A stretch of 41,579 nucleotides of DNA from Flavobacteriaceae bacterium (GCA_009693575.1 SHWZ01000021.1:1-41579), one strand, 5' to 3'; shown: positions 15,362 to 24,489, counted from the first letter of the stretch. A program made the numbers and translations. The notes: generated from the letters alone by a model not told the origin.

Positions 15362-15369
15362 CAAAAGTA
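15362..15369 (-). promoter_or_regulatory. -7 box upstream of pdhB
   Basis: TACTTTTG on the minus strand matches TAnnTTTG exactly and lies 26 bases before the pdhB ATG. I see no TTG at the expected -33 distance, so the call is tentative. Confidence 0.35.
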
Positions 15370-15580
15370 GGGGAATGTGCTGATTGTGGAATAGGAGAAT
15401 GCTTATTTCAAATTTGTCTAGAGGGAAAGTCAGGTGAAGGAGTGCCGCGACTGACTATAAGCCCAAACTACTTTTCTTAGCCAGCAGTTTCCTGTCCACT
15501 GGCAGTTCTGGCAAGGCAGTCTGTAGCTCTGGCGGTAGGCAGGGGCATCTCTATATTTGCCTCTCAATGCTACTACTATC

Positions 15581-15870
15581 ATGGAAAAAGGAGGTTCCGT
15601 TTATATCATGGCTAATCAGCACAACACGGTGCTTTACACTGGCGTTACCTCCGACCTCATTGCAGGATTTCTGAACATAAACGCAAAGCACATCCCAAAT
15701 CGTTCACGGCAAAGTATAACATCGACAAGTTGGTTTATCATAAATCCTTTCACGATATAGAGGTAGCCATAGCAAGGGGAAAGCAGATAAAGGCTGGGGC
15801 GAGGCAGGGAAAAGAAAGGTTGATTGAATCCATAAATCCTGACTGGAAGGATTTGTATGATGAGCTTTGA
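15581..15870 (+). pseudogene. GIY-YIG endonuclease-like gene with a frameshift
   Basis: The first 28 codons (MEKGGSVYIMANQHNTVLYT, then GVTSDLIA) are the start of a UPF0213-type GIY-YIG domain. At about 15665-15670 the frame shifts by one missing base. The other frame continues at TCT 15670 with SEHKRKAHPKSFTAKYNIDK, the ARGKQIKAG motif and a normal end (INPDWKDLYDEL, TGA at 15868). Restoring one base gives a full-length protein of about 95 residues. The catalytic Tyr, Arg and Glu neighbourhood is otherwise intact, so the change is recent or is a sequencing error. Repeats begin 27 bases downstream. Confidence 0.85.
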
Positions 15871-16328
15871 GAAAGCTTTGAGAACGCCATTCATGCCGTC
15901 ATTGCGAGGGCATACGAAAATGTCCAATTGAAAGCAATAGATTCTAGCCCGAAGCAATCTCCCAACTCTTGGAAGAAGCTGTTATGAACGTCATTGCGAA
16001 CCCTTTGCACAATTCACTTTTTATGAACTTTTTTATGGGGTGAAGCAATCTCCTCTTTCAGCAGACAAAGCTTCTTCCAAGAGTTGGAGGATTGTTTCGT
16101 TGTTGCTATCGCAGCAATCTAGCAATAGCCTCTTGCCAAGAATCAGGAGATTGCTTCGTTGCTCGTTCCGTGCAATCTCGCAATGACGGGACGAGTGGGT
16201 CGCAATGAAAGGTAAATTTGGAAAACATCAGTTTTGATTCAATCCAAAAGTAATAATTTTCAACCCAAACTACAACCCCCTAATTCCCAATTTAGAACGG
16301 ATACAAAAATAGCAAATTTTACTTTCTG
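15871..16328. other. Gene-free stretch upstream of the oxidase operon
   Basis: No gene is visible. Positions 15897-16188 hold a cluster of palindromic repeats, listed separately. From 16200 to 16328 the sequence becomes A/T-rich and leads into the coxB promoter. Confidence 0.6.
15897..16188. repeat. Cluster of CGTCATTGCGA palindromic repeats
   Basis: The terminal motif CGTCATTGCGA occurs at 15897-15907 and 15989-15999, and its complement TCGCAATGACG at 16178-16188. The internal GAAGCAATCT module occurs near 15951-15960 and 16042-16051, and its complement in the right half. A perfect 19-base inverted pair, 15962-15980 with 16069-16087, nests inside. The layout suggests one element inserted in or fused with another. 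It is the same family as 1275-1363. Confidence 0.8.
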
Positions 16329-16360
16329 TTGACCAACGTGGCGTTTTGGGGATAAATTTG
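16329..16360 (+). promoter_or_regulatory. Promoter of the cytochrome oxidase operon
   Basis: TTG at 16329-16331 and TAAATTTG at 16353-16360 match the Bacteroidota -33/-7 pattern with a 21-base spacer. A start site a few bases beyond would give a leader of about 30 bases before the coxB ATG at 16397. This is the best promoter match in the window. Confidence 0.65.
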
Positions 16361-16396
16361 CCGCCGATTTACCAGACCTTTAGCAAGCAAAAAACA

Positions 16397-17770
16397 ATGA
16401 CTCTAAAGCCCCTACTATCAAGACTCTTAGTAGTTTTGATGATTTCAATGGCCGGCATAGCCCTGGCTGCCCCTACCCAAAAACATGACGCCAAGGCGGA
16501 TGCGAAAGCCGCTAAGACCGAAGCCAACGAATCTGGCAAGGCCATGGAAATGCCCAAAGCAGAAGTACCCGGCGAGGTACTTTTAGCCCCTGGTGCCGAT
16601 GTGAAGTTTCCGGACGAAAGCCCCAGCGGCGGCAGCGATGTGGCCACTGAAGCAGTGGACCCAAATCCAAATTCCAAGAAAGAAGAAGGTGGCCCCATGC
16701 ACTCAGCTATCAAGTGGATTCTTTTCATTGTGCTCATCTTGTTTGTGGGTGTGTTGCTGCAACTCAACAATGTGATTGGCCTTTTAGGCGAAGTATCTGG
16801 GAAGGCGGCTGTGAACTGGGGTAAATGGAATCCCCGCATCATGCTCATCTTTATGCTCGGATTCTTATTTGCCACTATTTGGGAAATGGATCACGACAGC
16901 CAATGGTTCTTACCAGAAAGTGCTGCTGAGCATGGCAAAGACATTGATTATATGTTCGATATGACCACATGGTTCATCCTCATCGTGTTCTTCATTACGC
17001 AGTTTGCCTTATTCTATTTCCCTTACAAATACCGCCACAACCCTGAGAAACGTGCTTATTTCTACGCACACAATGATAAACTGGAAATTATCTGGACGGT
17101 GATACCAGCCATTGCCTTGGCAGTAATGATTACGGGTGGATTGAAAGTGTGGAATGCCATAACTGCTCCACCTCCTCCGGGCACACAAAATATTGAAGTG
17201 TATGCGTTTCAGTTTGGCTGGAAAGCCCGCTATCCAGGTGTTGACAAAGAACTTGGTAAGCATAACTTCCGCCTTATTAATGGAGAGAATGACCTTGGTG
17301 TGGACTGGACAGATGGCAAATCGCATGACGACATCATTACCCAAGAGATACACTTGCCAGTGAATGTGCTAGTGAACTTTAAGTATCGTGCAAAGGATGT
17401 GATTCACTCAGCCTACATGCCTTACTTCCGTTCGCAGATAAACGTGGTACCGGGTGTGCCTACCAACTTTTGGTTGAAACCAACAATCACAACTTCTGAG
17501 ATGCGAGAAATATTGCAGAAAAAAGGCCGCAAGAATGCTGCTGTGTGGGACTACTACATGTTTTGCAACAAAATATGCGGCAGTGCTCACTACAATATGA
17601 AGATAAAAATGGTGGTGGAAACCCAGGCCGAATACGACAAATGGTTGAATGCTCAAAAAGCAACCTACGTCAGCATGAATGAGCCAGAAGCTCCTGCCGC
17701 ACCAGCAGAAACTACACCAGCACCTGCCGATTCAACCAAGAAGGACAAGAAAATAGCCCTCCTGAACTAA
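16397..17770 (+). CDS. coxB: Cytochrome c oxidase subunit II
   Basis: The subunit that accepts electrons from cytochrome c through the CuA centre. The 457-residue product has a signal peptide, an Ala/Lys/Glu-rich linker, hydrophobic segments near 104-123 and 148-163, the usual pair of membrane helices (about 190-208 and 230-250) and the periplasmic cupredoxin domain. The CuA ligands are H337, C390, C394, H398 and M401. Within the loop the sequence is CNKICG where many homologues have C-x-E-x-C; Lys replaces that Glu. I start at ATG 16397; an upstream in-frame TTG at 16346 lies within the promoter. It is the first gene of the oxidase operon. Confidence 0.96.
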   Translation: MTLKPLLSRLLVVLMISMAGIALAAPTQKHDAKADAKAAKTEANESGKAMEMPKAEVPGEVLLAPGADVKFPDESPSGGSDVATEAVDPNPNSKKEEGGPMHSAIKWILFIVLILFVGVLLQLNNVIGLLGEVSGKAAVNWGKWNPRIMLIFMLGFLFATIWEMDHDSQWFLPESAAEHGKDIDYMFDMTTWFILIVFFITQFALFYFPYKYRHNPEKRAYFYAHNDKLEIIWTVIPAIALAVMITGGLKVWNAITAPPPPGTQNIEVYAFQFGWKARYPGVDKELGKHNFRLINGENDLGVDWTDGKSHDDIITQEIHLPVNVLVNFKYRAKDVIHSAYMPYFRSQINVVPGVPTNFWLKPTITTSEMREILQKKGRKNAAVWDYYMFCNKICGSAHYNMKIKMVVETQAEYDKWLNAQKATYVSMNEPEAPAAPAETTPAPADSTKKDKKIALLN

Positions 17771-17825
17771 TTTTATCATAATTTCCAAAATCGTAAATCG
17801 TAAATCTCCCAATCGTAAATATTAA

Positions 17826-19742
17826 ATGAGCCACGATACACATACCGCACACGATGCCCACGCTGAGGAGCATCACCACCACGAAGAGACGTTCATCTCG
17901 AAGTACGTCTTCAGCATGGATCACAAAATGATTGGGAAGCAGTTCCTTTTCACAGGCATACTCATGGGAGTAATAGGCATGGTACTATCCATGATTTTCC
18001 GTGTCCAACTTGGCTGGCCCGAGGCCAACATGAGTTTCTTGAAACCTGTGCTGGGCGGCTGGATAAACGACACAGGAAAACTTGACCCAAGTTTCTATAT
18101 GGGCATGGTTACCATCCACGGTACCATCATGGTGTTCTTTGTGCTCACCGCCGGACTGAGTGGCACATTCAGTAACCTGCTCATTCCTCTACAATGCGGA
18201 GCAAGAGACATGGCCTCACCATTTGTGAACATGCTTTCTTACTGGTTCTTCTTTATGAGCAGTGTGGTCATGATGATTTCACTGTTTCTAAGCACTGGTC
18301 CAGCAGCTCCAGGATGGACTATCTACCCGCCACTTAGTGCCTTGCCTAAAGCAATGCCTGGTTCAGGTTTGGGTATGACCTTGTGGCTTGTTTCCATGAT
18401 TTTGTTTATTGGTTCAGCTCTTATGGGTGGCATGAATTATATAGTAACCGTATTGAACATGCGTACCAAAGGAATGAGCATGACTCGCTTGCCATTGACC
18501 ATCTGGTCTTTCTTCCTTACTGCTGTGTTGGGTCTGTTGTCATTCCCTGTGCTTTTAGGAGGTTGCTTGCTGCTATTGTTTGATCGCAGCTTCGGCACCA
18601 TGTTCTACCTTTCTGATATACCTGCCGAACTCACAGGCGGCATTGAACGACTTGGTGGAAGCCCCATCCTGTTCCAGCATTTGTTCTGGTTCTTGGGTCA
18701 CCCTGAGGTGTATATCATCCTGCTGCCGGCTTTGGGTTTGACTTCTGAAATAATTGCGACCAACAGCCGTAAACCAATCTTTGGTTATCGAGCCATGATT
18801 ATGTCGCTGCTAGGTATTGCATTCCTCTCCTTCATTGTCTGGGGTCACCACATGTTTGTAACGGGTATGAATCCATTCCTTGGTTCAGTGTTCGTATTGG
18901 CTACGCTCATTATTGCCGTGCCATCAGCTATTAAAGTATTTAACTACCTTGCAACCCTTTGGCGAGGAAATATCCGACTGACCCCAGCTATGTGCTTTGC
19001 CATTGGCTTGGTTTCTTTCTTTATATCCGGAGGATTGACAGGTCTTTACCTTGGTAATGCAGCCCTTGACATAAACCTGCACGACACTTATTTTGTGGTT
19101 GCCCACTTCCATATTGTGATGGGAACTGCGGCCATCTTTGGTATGTTGGCGGGTATTTACCATTGGTTCCCAAAAATGTACCGCAAGCGGATGAACGATA
19201 AACTGGGCTACCTCCATTTCTGGCTAACTATTCTGGCTGCCTATGGTGTGTTCTTCCCTATGCATTTCATGGGCTTGGCTGGTGTTCCTCGCCGCTATTA
19301 TGCCTTTAACTTGCTGGAAGAGTTCGATGTGTGGACCGACTTGAACGTGTTTATTTCAGTGGCCGCCATCATCGGTGGTTTCGCCCAACTGATATTCCTT
19401 TATAACTTCTTCTCATCAGTGCTGAAAGGTCGCCCAACAGAGCAGAATCCTTGGGGTAGCACTACCCTTGAGTGGACAGCACCAATCAAACACATACACG
19501 GCAACTGGGAAGGTGATATACCAACCGTTTACCGTTGGCCTTACGATTACTCAGTGCCTGGGGCTGAGCATGATTTTATTCCACAAAATGTGCCGCATGA
19601 AGGTGATCTGATAGAACCGAATGACCATCAATCCTACCGATCGCCAGGAGGAGGTGGAGGACATACGGATACACACGAAGTACATTTCTCTGTTCCCAAT
19701 TTCTTCAAAAAATTGTTCGGGCTGAAGCCAGCCACGGCCTAA
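17826..19742 (+). CDS. coxA: Cytochrome c oxidase subunit I
   Basis: The catalytic subunit, which reduces O2 at a haem a3-CuB site and pumps protons. All ligands are visible in 638 residues: H98 and H429 for haem a, H427 for haem a3, and H292, H341 and H342 for CuB. Y296 in GHPEVY is the cross-linked Tyr, and E294 with Gly-His-Pro places it in the A1 type of haem-copper oxidase. The N-terminus is His-rich (MSHDTHTAHDAHAEEHHHHE) and precedes the first helix. The C-terminal 80 residues extend into a polar tail. The 55-base leader contains AATCGTAAA repeats and almost no Shine-Dalgarno-like sequence. Confidence 0.98.
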   Translation: MSHDTHTAHDAHAEEHHHHEETFISKYVFSMDHKMIGKQFLFTGILMGVIGMVLSMIFRVQLGWPEANMSFLKPVLGGWINDTGKLDPSFYMGMVTIHGTIMVFFVLTAGLSGTFSNLLIPLQCGARDMASPFVNMLSYWFFFMSSVVMMISLFLSTGPAAPGWTIYPPLSALPKAMPGSGLGMTLWLVSMILFIGSALMGGMNYIVTVLNMRTKGMSMTRLPLTIWSFFLTAVLGLLSFPVLLGGCLLLLFDRSFGTMFYLSDIPAELTGGIERLGGSPILFQHLFWFLGHPEVYIILLPALGLTSEIIATNSRKPIFGYRAMIMSLLGIAFLSFIVWGHHMFVTGMNPFLGSVFVLATLIIAVPSAIKVFNYLATLWRGNIRLTPAMCFAIGLVSFFISGGLTGLYLGNAALDINLHDTYFVVAHFHIVMGTAAIFGMLAGIYHWFPKMYRKRMNDKLGYLHFWLTILAAYGVFFPMHFMGLAGVPRRYYAFNLLEEFDVWTDLNVFISVAAIIGGFAQLIFLYNFFSSVLKGRPTEQNPWGSTTLEWTAPIKHIHGNWEGDIPTVYRWPYDYSVPGAEHDFIPQNVPHEGDLIEPNDHQSYRSPGGGGGHTDTHEVHFSVPNFFKKLFGLKPATA

Positions 19743-19749
19743 ACCCGTT

Positions 19750-20775
19750 TTGATAAACCCAAAAAACTACAGGCGTTCCGTGTTGCTCACCCTCGTATCC
19801 GTTTATCTGCTCATATTGGCAGGGGCACTCGTAAGGGTGACGGGTTCGGGCATGGGCTGCCCCGACTGGCCCAAGTGCTATGGGCAATGGGTACCACCTA
19901 TGGATGCTTCGCAATTGAAGCCGGGATATCAAGAGCATTACGCTGCAAAGCGATTGACAAAGAATACTAAGCTGGCTAAGTTGCTTCGTTGTATCGGGGC
20001 TGAAACAATGGCCACCCGCATCGAAAACGACCCAGCCATATATCACGAACTTGAATTCAACGCCGGTAAAACCTGGACTGAATATGTGAACCGATTGCTG
20101 GGCATGATTACTGGACTTTTCTCTGTGGCGATGGGCATTTTTTCTTTCAGCTACCGCAAAACAAATAAGGCAGTGATTGGCCTCAGCCTCTTGGCCGTGT
20201 TCATCATCGGGCTCGAGGGTTGGATAGGCTCACTGGTAGTTTCTACCAAACTGTTGGAAAATGTCGTGACCATTCATATGCTGCTGGCACTCGTGGTTGT
20301 TTTCATTTTGTTTCAATTGGTAATGAAAGTGAATACGCCTCAAACGAAGTTGAATCCTTCTGTGCTTTTCAAACGACTAACCTTGCTGATGCTGGTGATG
20401 CTGGGGGTAGAAATACTCCTTGGTTCGCAGGTGCGTGAAGCCATGGAACGCAGCGGCTACGACCGTTCGCAAGCCATATTTGACAATAGCAGCCTTTTCT
20501 TCTGGCACCGCTCCTTCACTTGGGGCTTGATGATTCTCGGTATCGCGATGGCACGAATGGCCTACAAACTTTTCCCGAACACCCCCCCACACAAACTTGC
20601 CGGACTTTTACTGAATACCATACTAGTGCAAGTGCTCACGGGTATTGTAATGAATTACTTTGATATGCCAGCCGCCGCCCAAGCCATTCACCTGTTCGTG
20701 GGTAGCCTTTCATTCGGGATAGCTTCTTTTATATACCTTCAATTCCATAAATCATATAAGACAATTGCCGCATAA
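19750..20775 (+). CDS. ctaA: Haem A synthase (COX15/CtaA)
   Basis: CtaA oxidises the C8 methyl of haem O to a formyl group, giving haem A. The 341-residue membrane protein has eight hydrophobic segments. Family marks are GALVRVTGSGMGCPDWPKCY near the start, the conserved Glu in TEYVNRLLG, and haem-ligand histidines in TIHMLLAL, FFWHRSFTW and AIHLFVG. The start is TTG at 19750, seven bases after coxA; no ATG fits the conserved N-terminus. The following gene ctaB begins directly after the stop, so synthesis of haem O and haem A is coupled. The Cys pair in the first loop may be a disulphide as in other CtaA. Confidence 0.95.
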   Translation: MINPKNYRRSVLLTLVSVYLLILAGALVRVTGSGMGCPDWPKCYGQWVPPMDASQLKPGYQEHYAAKRLTKNTKLAKLLRCIGAETMATRIENDPAIYHELEFNAGKTWTEYVNRLLGMITGLFSVAMGIFSFSYRKTNKAVIGLSLLAVFIIGLEGWIGSLVVSTKLLENVVTIHMLLALVVVFILFQLVMKVNTPQTKLNPSVLFKRLTLLMLVMLGVEILLGSQVREAMERSGYDRSQAIFDNSSLFFWHRSFTWGLMILGIAMARMAYKLFPNTPPHKLAGLLLNTILVQVLTGIVMNYFDMPAAAQAIHLFVGSLSFGIASFIYLQFHKSYKTIAA

Positions 20776-21669
20776 GTGAATACGAAAGCCCAGCATATAG
20801 CCGTTCCATTCAGCATAGCCGCCAAGCTTGACGACTACAAGCAATTGGTGAAAATGCGGCTTACCTTGTTGGTAGTGTTTTCGGCGGCTTTTGGTTTTGT
20901 GATGGCCAGTAGCGGTGCCTTCGATTGGACTGGACTGGTGCTTATTTCCCTTGGTGGATTTTTGGTAGTTGGCTCTTCCAACGGATTGAACCAAGTGATA
21001 GAACGCAACTACGACATTCTGATGACCCGCACAGAGAACCGCCCGGTTGCAGCAGGACGCATGAGCGTAAACGAAGCTTCCATTGCTTCGTTACTAATGG
21101 GCATAGCTGGAGTGCTTATCCTTGGAATTTACTTTAACCAACTCACAGGCATTTTGGCTTTCACTTCGCTGGCCTTGTATGCTTTTGTGTATACCCCACT
21201 GAAACGTGTGCATCCTATCAACGTGTTTGTGGGTGCTATCCCTGGAGCCATGCCACCTATGCTTGGCTGGGCAGCTGTAACGGGCAGCATGGATGCCATG
21301 TGTATTGCTTTATTCCTTATCCAATTCTTTTGGCAGTTTGTTCACTTTTGGTCAATCGCCTGGATATTGGACGAAGACTACAAGAAGGCTGGATTCAAGA
21401 TGTTGCCTACCAGTGGCAGGACAACTGCCACCGCCACCAAGATAATCATTTATGCCTTGATGCTGCTCCCACTTGGATTACTTCCCTTTCAGCTTGGAAA
21501 AGCAGGAATGGTTTCCACCATTTTTGCTGAATTAGCCGCAGCCTATATGCTCTTCCGTGCCATAAACCTTTACCGCACCTGCGAAAACAAAGAAGCCCGT
21601 CAAATAATGTTCAGCAGCTACATATATCTCACTGTGATGCAAGTTGCTTTTATGACTGATAAGATATAG
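20776..21669 (+). CDS. ctaB: Protohaem IX farnesyltransferase (haem O synthase)
   Basis: This enzyme adds a farnesyl tail to protohaem, the step before CtaA. The 297-residue UbiA-superfamily protein has about nine hydrophobic segments. The prenyl-diphosphate site is in NQVIERNYDILMTRTENRP, and YTPLKRVHPINVFVGAIPGA is the conserved second motif. The start is GTG at 20776, immediately after the ctaA TAA with no spacing. Its placement between coxA and coxC matches its role in making the oxidase cofactor. Confidence 0.96.
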   Translation: MNTKAQHIAVPFSIAAKLDDYKQLVKMRLTLLVVFSAAFGFVMASSGAFDWTGLVLISLGGFLVVGSSNGLNQVIERNYDILMTRTENRPVAAGRMSVNEASIASLLMGIAGVLILGIYFNQLTGILAFTSLALYAFVYTPLKRVHPINVFVGAIPGAMPPMLGWAAVTGSMDAMCIALFLIQFFWQFVHFWSIAWILDEDYKKAGFKMLPTSGRTTATATKIIIYALMLLPLGLLPFQLGKAGMVSTIFAELAAAYMLFRAINLYRTCENKEARQIMFSSYIYLTVMQVAFMTDKI

Positions 21670-21789
21670 AAACAAGAAATAGGATTTAAGATAGTAAGAC
21701 AAAAGAAAAAAAATCAGTAGCCTCACCCTTCTCCCTCAGGTAGAGCGTGTGAAACTGCAAGCAAATAACTAAAACTAAGAACTAACTCA

Positions 21790-22374
21790 GTGCAAGCCCA
21801 TTTGAACATAAAATCACAACAAGAAGAACAGTACACTGTGAACCCTAAGAAGTTCATGATGTGGGTGTTCATTGTGGCTATATGTATGCTATTTGCAGGG
21901 CTTACGAGTGCGTACATCGTCAAGAAGGCCGACCAAAAGAACTGGATCGATTTCCGTCTGCCTGCCATGTTTATGTACACTACGTTAATTGTGTTAGCCA
22001 GCAGTGCTACCCTTTGGTGGGCTGCCCGCTCAGCCCAAAAGGATGAAATTGGCAAAGTAAAAATTGGTATAGTTGCTACCCTTGTGTTGGGCATCCTCTT
22101 TTGCCTTGGGCAATGGGATGGATGGAGCGATATGGTAAGTCGCAAAATTGTGTTCTCGGGCGATTCGGTTTCTTTCTCTTTTGTGTATATCCTTTCAGGA
22201 CTACATTTGGTACACATTGTAGGCGGGGTGATACTGATGGCAGCATTGACCGTGAAAGCATTTAGGTATAAGATTCATAAGAAAAGCATGCTGGGCATTC
22301 AACTGGCAAGCACGTATTGGCATTTTCTCACCATCTTATGGGTTTACTTGTATGTGTTTTTGGTGAATGCGTGA
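21790..22374 (+). CDS. coxC: Haem-copper oxidase subunit III family protein
   Basis: The first of two tandem subunit III proteins, 194 residues with five hydrophobic segments. The pattern FMMWVFIVAICMLFAGLTSAY at the start and the C-terminal TYWHFLTILWVYLYVF are typical. Subunit III stabilises the catalytic core and proton uptake. The start is GTG at 21790; no ATG is available before the first helix. The preceding 120-base gap includes a short CCTCACCCTTCTCCCTCAGG segment. Its pairing with a second, longer copy is usual in this phylum. Confidence 0.9.
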   Translation: MQAHLNIKSQQEEQYTVNPKKFMMWVFIVAICMLFAGLTSAYIVKKADQKNWIDFRLPAMFMYTTLIVLASSATLWWAARSAQKDEIGKVKIGIVATLVLGILFCLGQWDGWSDMVSRKIVFSGDSVSFSFVYILSGLHLVHIVGGVILMAALTVKAFRYKIHKKSMLGIQLASTYWHFLTILWVYLYVFLVNA

Positions 22375-22516
22375 AATTGATTTGATGATTAGCTAATTTG
22401 AAAATTTGGTGATTGAAAGCATTTAAGGTAGAAAAAAAAGAATAGATAACAACAGCCGACAACAGGCAATAGATAACTGACAACAAAGAATCAAAAACTC
22501 CAAACTAAATAAGACT

Positions 22517-23227
22517 ATGTCTGATACAGCCGTATTCAATGCCAAAAGCCCCTGGTCGGGCGGCAAGTCCCCGTTTGCCGTTAGCCCCGGGAAACTTATG
22601 ATGTGGGTATTCCTCCTTTCGGATGCCTTCACCTTTTCATCACTGCTCACCGCCTACGGTTGCCAGCGTTTCTTGGCCAGTAGCGACACCGCACCCATGA
22701 AATGGCCTGACCCTTCGGTAGTGTTCAACCACTTTCCATTTCTGCACGAGCACCTGCCACTACTGTTTGTGAGTTTGATGACCTTCATCCTCATCTACAG
22801 TTCGGTGACTATGGTGCTAGCTGTTGAGGCGGGACACCGAATGGACAAGAAAAGTGTACTCTACTATATGTTCCTCACCATCCTTGGTGGCATCGCTTTC
22901 CTTAGCTGTCAGGCTTGGGAGTGGACTATGTTCATTGGCGGTACGCATGAAGGCGGCATCATAAACGGGGTTCAAGTATTTGGGGCCAACCTGAATGTGA
23001 ACCAATACGGCCCAGCTGCCTTTGCCGACCTTTTCTTTATCGTGACGGGCTTCCACGGCTTCCACGTGTTGAGCGGAGTGGTGCTCAATATTATCATCTA
23101 TGTGAACGTGGCGGCAGGCACTTATGAACGCCGTGGGCATTATGAAATGATAGAAAAAGTTGGGCTCTACTGGCACTTTGTTGATTTGGTGTGGGTATTC
23201 GTGTTCACGTTCTTTTATTTGATATAG
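22517..23227 (+). CDS. Second haem-copper oxidase subunit III family protein
   Basis: A 236-residue subunit III homologue with about five to six hydrophobic segments. Conserved parts are LMMWVFLLSDAFTFSSLLTAY at the start, a HEHLPLLFVSLMTF segment, FFIVTGFHGFHVLSGV, and GLYWHFVDLVWVFVFTFFYL at the end. It differs from the first copy in length and in the polar loop between helices (about 52-75). Two such genes in tandem may form a heterodimer, but that is inference. The leader is A/C-rich, with CAACA-type repeats, and lacks a Shine-Dalgarno motif. Confidence 0.92.
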   Translation: MSDTAVFNAKSPWSGGKSPFAVSPGKLMMWVFLLSDAFTFSSLLTAYGCQRFLASSDTAPMKWPDPSVVFNHFPFLHEHLPLLFVSLMTFILIYSSVTMVLAVEAGHRMDKKSVLYYMFLTILGGIAFLSCQAWEWTMFIGGTHEGGIINGVQVFGANLNVNQYGPAAFADLFFIVTGFHGFHVLSGVVLNIIIYVNVAAGTYERRGHYEMIEKVGLYWHFVDLVWVFVFTFFYLI

Positions 23228-23230
23228 TAG

Positions 23231-23264
23231 GCCTCATCCCAACCCCTCTCCAAAGGGAGAAGGG
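23231..23264. repeat. Imperfect hairpin between oxidase subunit genes
   Basis: The sequence CCCCTCTCC, AAA, then GGGAGAAGGG folds into a G/C-rich hairpin with bulges just after the second subunit III stop. A related CCTCACCCTTCTCCCTCAGG stretch occurs at 21722-21741. It may reduce transcription of the downstream genes or protect the upstream mRNA. Confidence 0.45.
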
Positions 23265-23346
23265 CAAATACAACTCCCTGCTTCAATCTTCCCGCTCCCA
23301 TCGAAACTAAAAACTAAAAACTCCAAACCAAAAACTAAAAACTTCC

Positions 23347-23679
23347 ATGTCACAAGCAATAGACAACGCACACAACGACCACCACGAACCATCCATGACG
23401 GTGAAAACCATTTGGCTGGTATTTTGGATACTTTTGGGCATCACCGTGCTCGATTTTGTCATCTACTTCATGATGCCGAAGAGTGGCTTCCGCAACTTCA
23501 TCTTCATCGGCTTTGGAGTAGTGAAATCATACTTCATCGTAGGCTTCTTCATGCATATGCGTTATGAAAAAGTCAGGCTGATGGCTATGATTATTCTACC
23601 AATGGCATTTGTGCTCGGGCTTATAGCAGCACTGCTTTACGAAGGAGGTGTGTGGAGCCTCACCAAATGGATGGAATAA
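23347..23679 (+). CDS. coxD: Cytochrome c oxidase subunit IV (prokaryotic type)
   Basis: A 110-residue small subunit with three hydrophobic segments, after a His/Asp-rich start (MSQAIDNAHNDHHEPSM). It resembles the CyoD/CtaF-type subunit IV that supports assembly of the core. It lies immediately after the two subunit III genes, as expected for the family. The 44 bases before its ATG (23304-23347) contain no G and consist of ACTAAAA-like repeats, an unusual but probably unstructured leader. Confidence 0.85.
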   Translation: MSQAIDNAHNDHHEPSMTVKTIWLVFWILLGITVLDFVIYFMMPKSGFRNFIFIGFGVVKSYFIVGFFMHMRYEKVRLMAMIILPMAFVLGLIAALLYEGGVWSLTKWME

Positions 23680-23796
23680 ACTGAAAGGATGTAGAGACAG
23701 ATGTTAGATGTCGGATAACCAATAGGCATTATCTTCCCAAATCGGGAATAAATTACTACCTTTTGCTTACTGAATCACTGCCTATTTATCTCCCCC

Positions 23797-24489
23797 ATGA
23801 CTAAATCCCAACAACGTGTTACCCTTGCAACTTTTATGTTGCTGCCTGTAGCTATCTTTTTTTTATTGAAAAGCGGCAAGCCTGTTATTCTAAAGCTTCC
23901 CGTTTTAGGTGATAAGTATTATGACGAAAAATTGAATGATACTGTTTACCATACCGTGTCTGATTTCTCATTTACCGACCAACTTGGCCGTCCTGTCAAC
24001 AATCACACGTTCGACAGCGGGTTGTATTTAGCCAATTTCTTTTTTACTACCTGCAAAACCATTTGCCCAACTATGAACGGTAGTGTGTTGAACCTATATG
24101 AAAAATATAAAGGCAGGCCTATGGTGAAGTTTCTGAGCCATACCGTGGATCCTGAAACCGATAGTGTGCCTGTGATGAAACGCTATGCGGACAACCTGCA
24201 CGCCGACCCCAACAAATGGTATTTTGTCACCGGGCAAAAGAAAGACGTATATAAGATAGCCGGGATGAATGGGTACATGCTACCTACTGGGGAAGAGGAA
24301 GGAATTGTTCCTGATTCTCTGAAGTTTTTTCATAGCCAACAGGTGCTGTTGGTAGATGACCGACGAAGGGTGCGTGGTGTATATGATGTGCTTAGCCCCA
24401 GCGACCTGAAACGCTTAGACGATGAGATAAAAGTATTGTGCTACGAACTAACCGATAAATATAATAAAACCGATGCTGAAAAACGATAA
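23797..24489 (+). CDS. sco: SCO1/SenC copper chaperone
   Basis: SCO proteins deliver copper to the CuA site of oxidase subunit II. The 230-residue protein has an N-terminal membrane anchor (about 8-24) and a periplasmic thioredoxin fold. The copper ligands are C86 and C90 in TTCKTICP and H179 in FFHSQQVLLVD. These are intact, so the protein should be functional. Its end overlaps the following DUF420 gene by 17 bases, a sign of coupled translation. It closes the set of cofactor-insertion genes in the operon. Confidence 0.94.
   Translation: MTKSQQRVTLATFMLLPVAIFFLLKSGKPVILKLPVLGDKYYDEKLNDTVYHTVSDFSFTDQLGRPVNNHTFDSGLYLANFFFTTCKTICPTMNGSVLNLYEKYKGRPMVKFLSHTVDPETDSVPVMKRYADNLHADPNKWYFVTGQKKDVYKIAGMNGYMLPTGEEEGIVPDSLKFFHSQQVLLVDDRRRVRGVYDVLSPSDLKRLDDEIKVLCYELTDKYNKTDAEKR

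Noticed and set aside
15421-15560. tRNA or small RNA in the pdhB to GIY-YIG gap
   Set aside because: A short GTCAG/CTGAC stem is present, but no cloverleaf or known RNA motif could be drawn.
16346-16396. Upstream TTG start for coxB
   Set aside because: It overlaps the promoter -7 box, and ATG 16397 begins a proper signal peptide.
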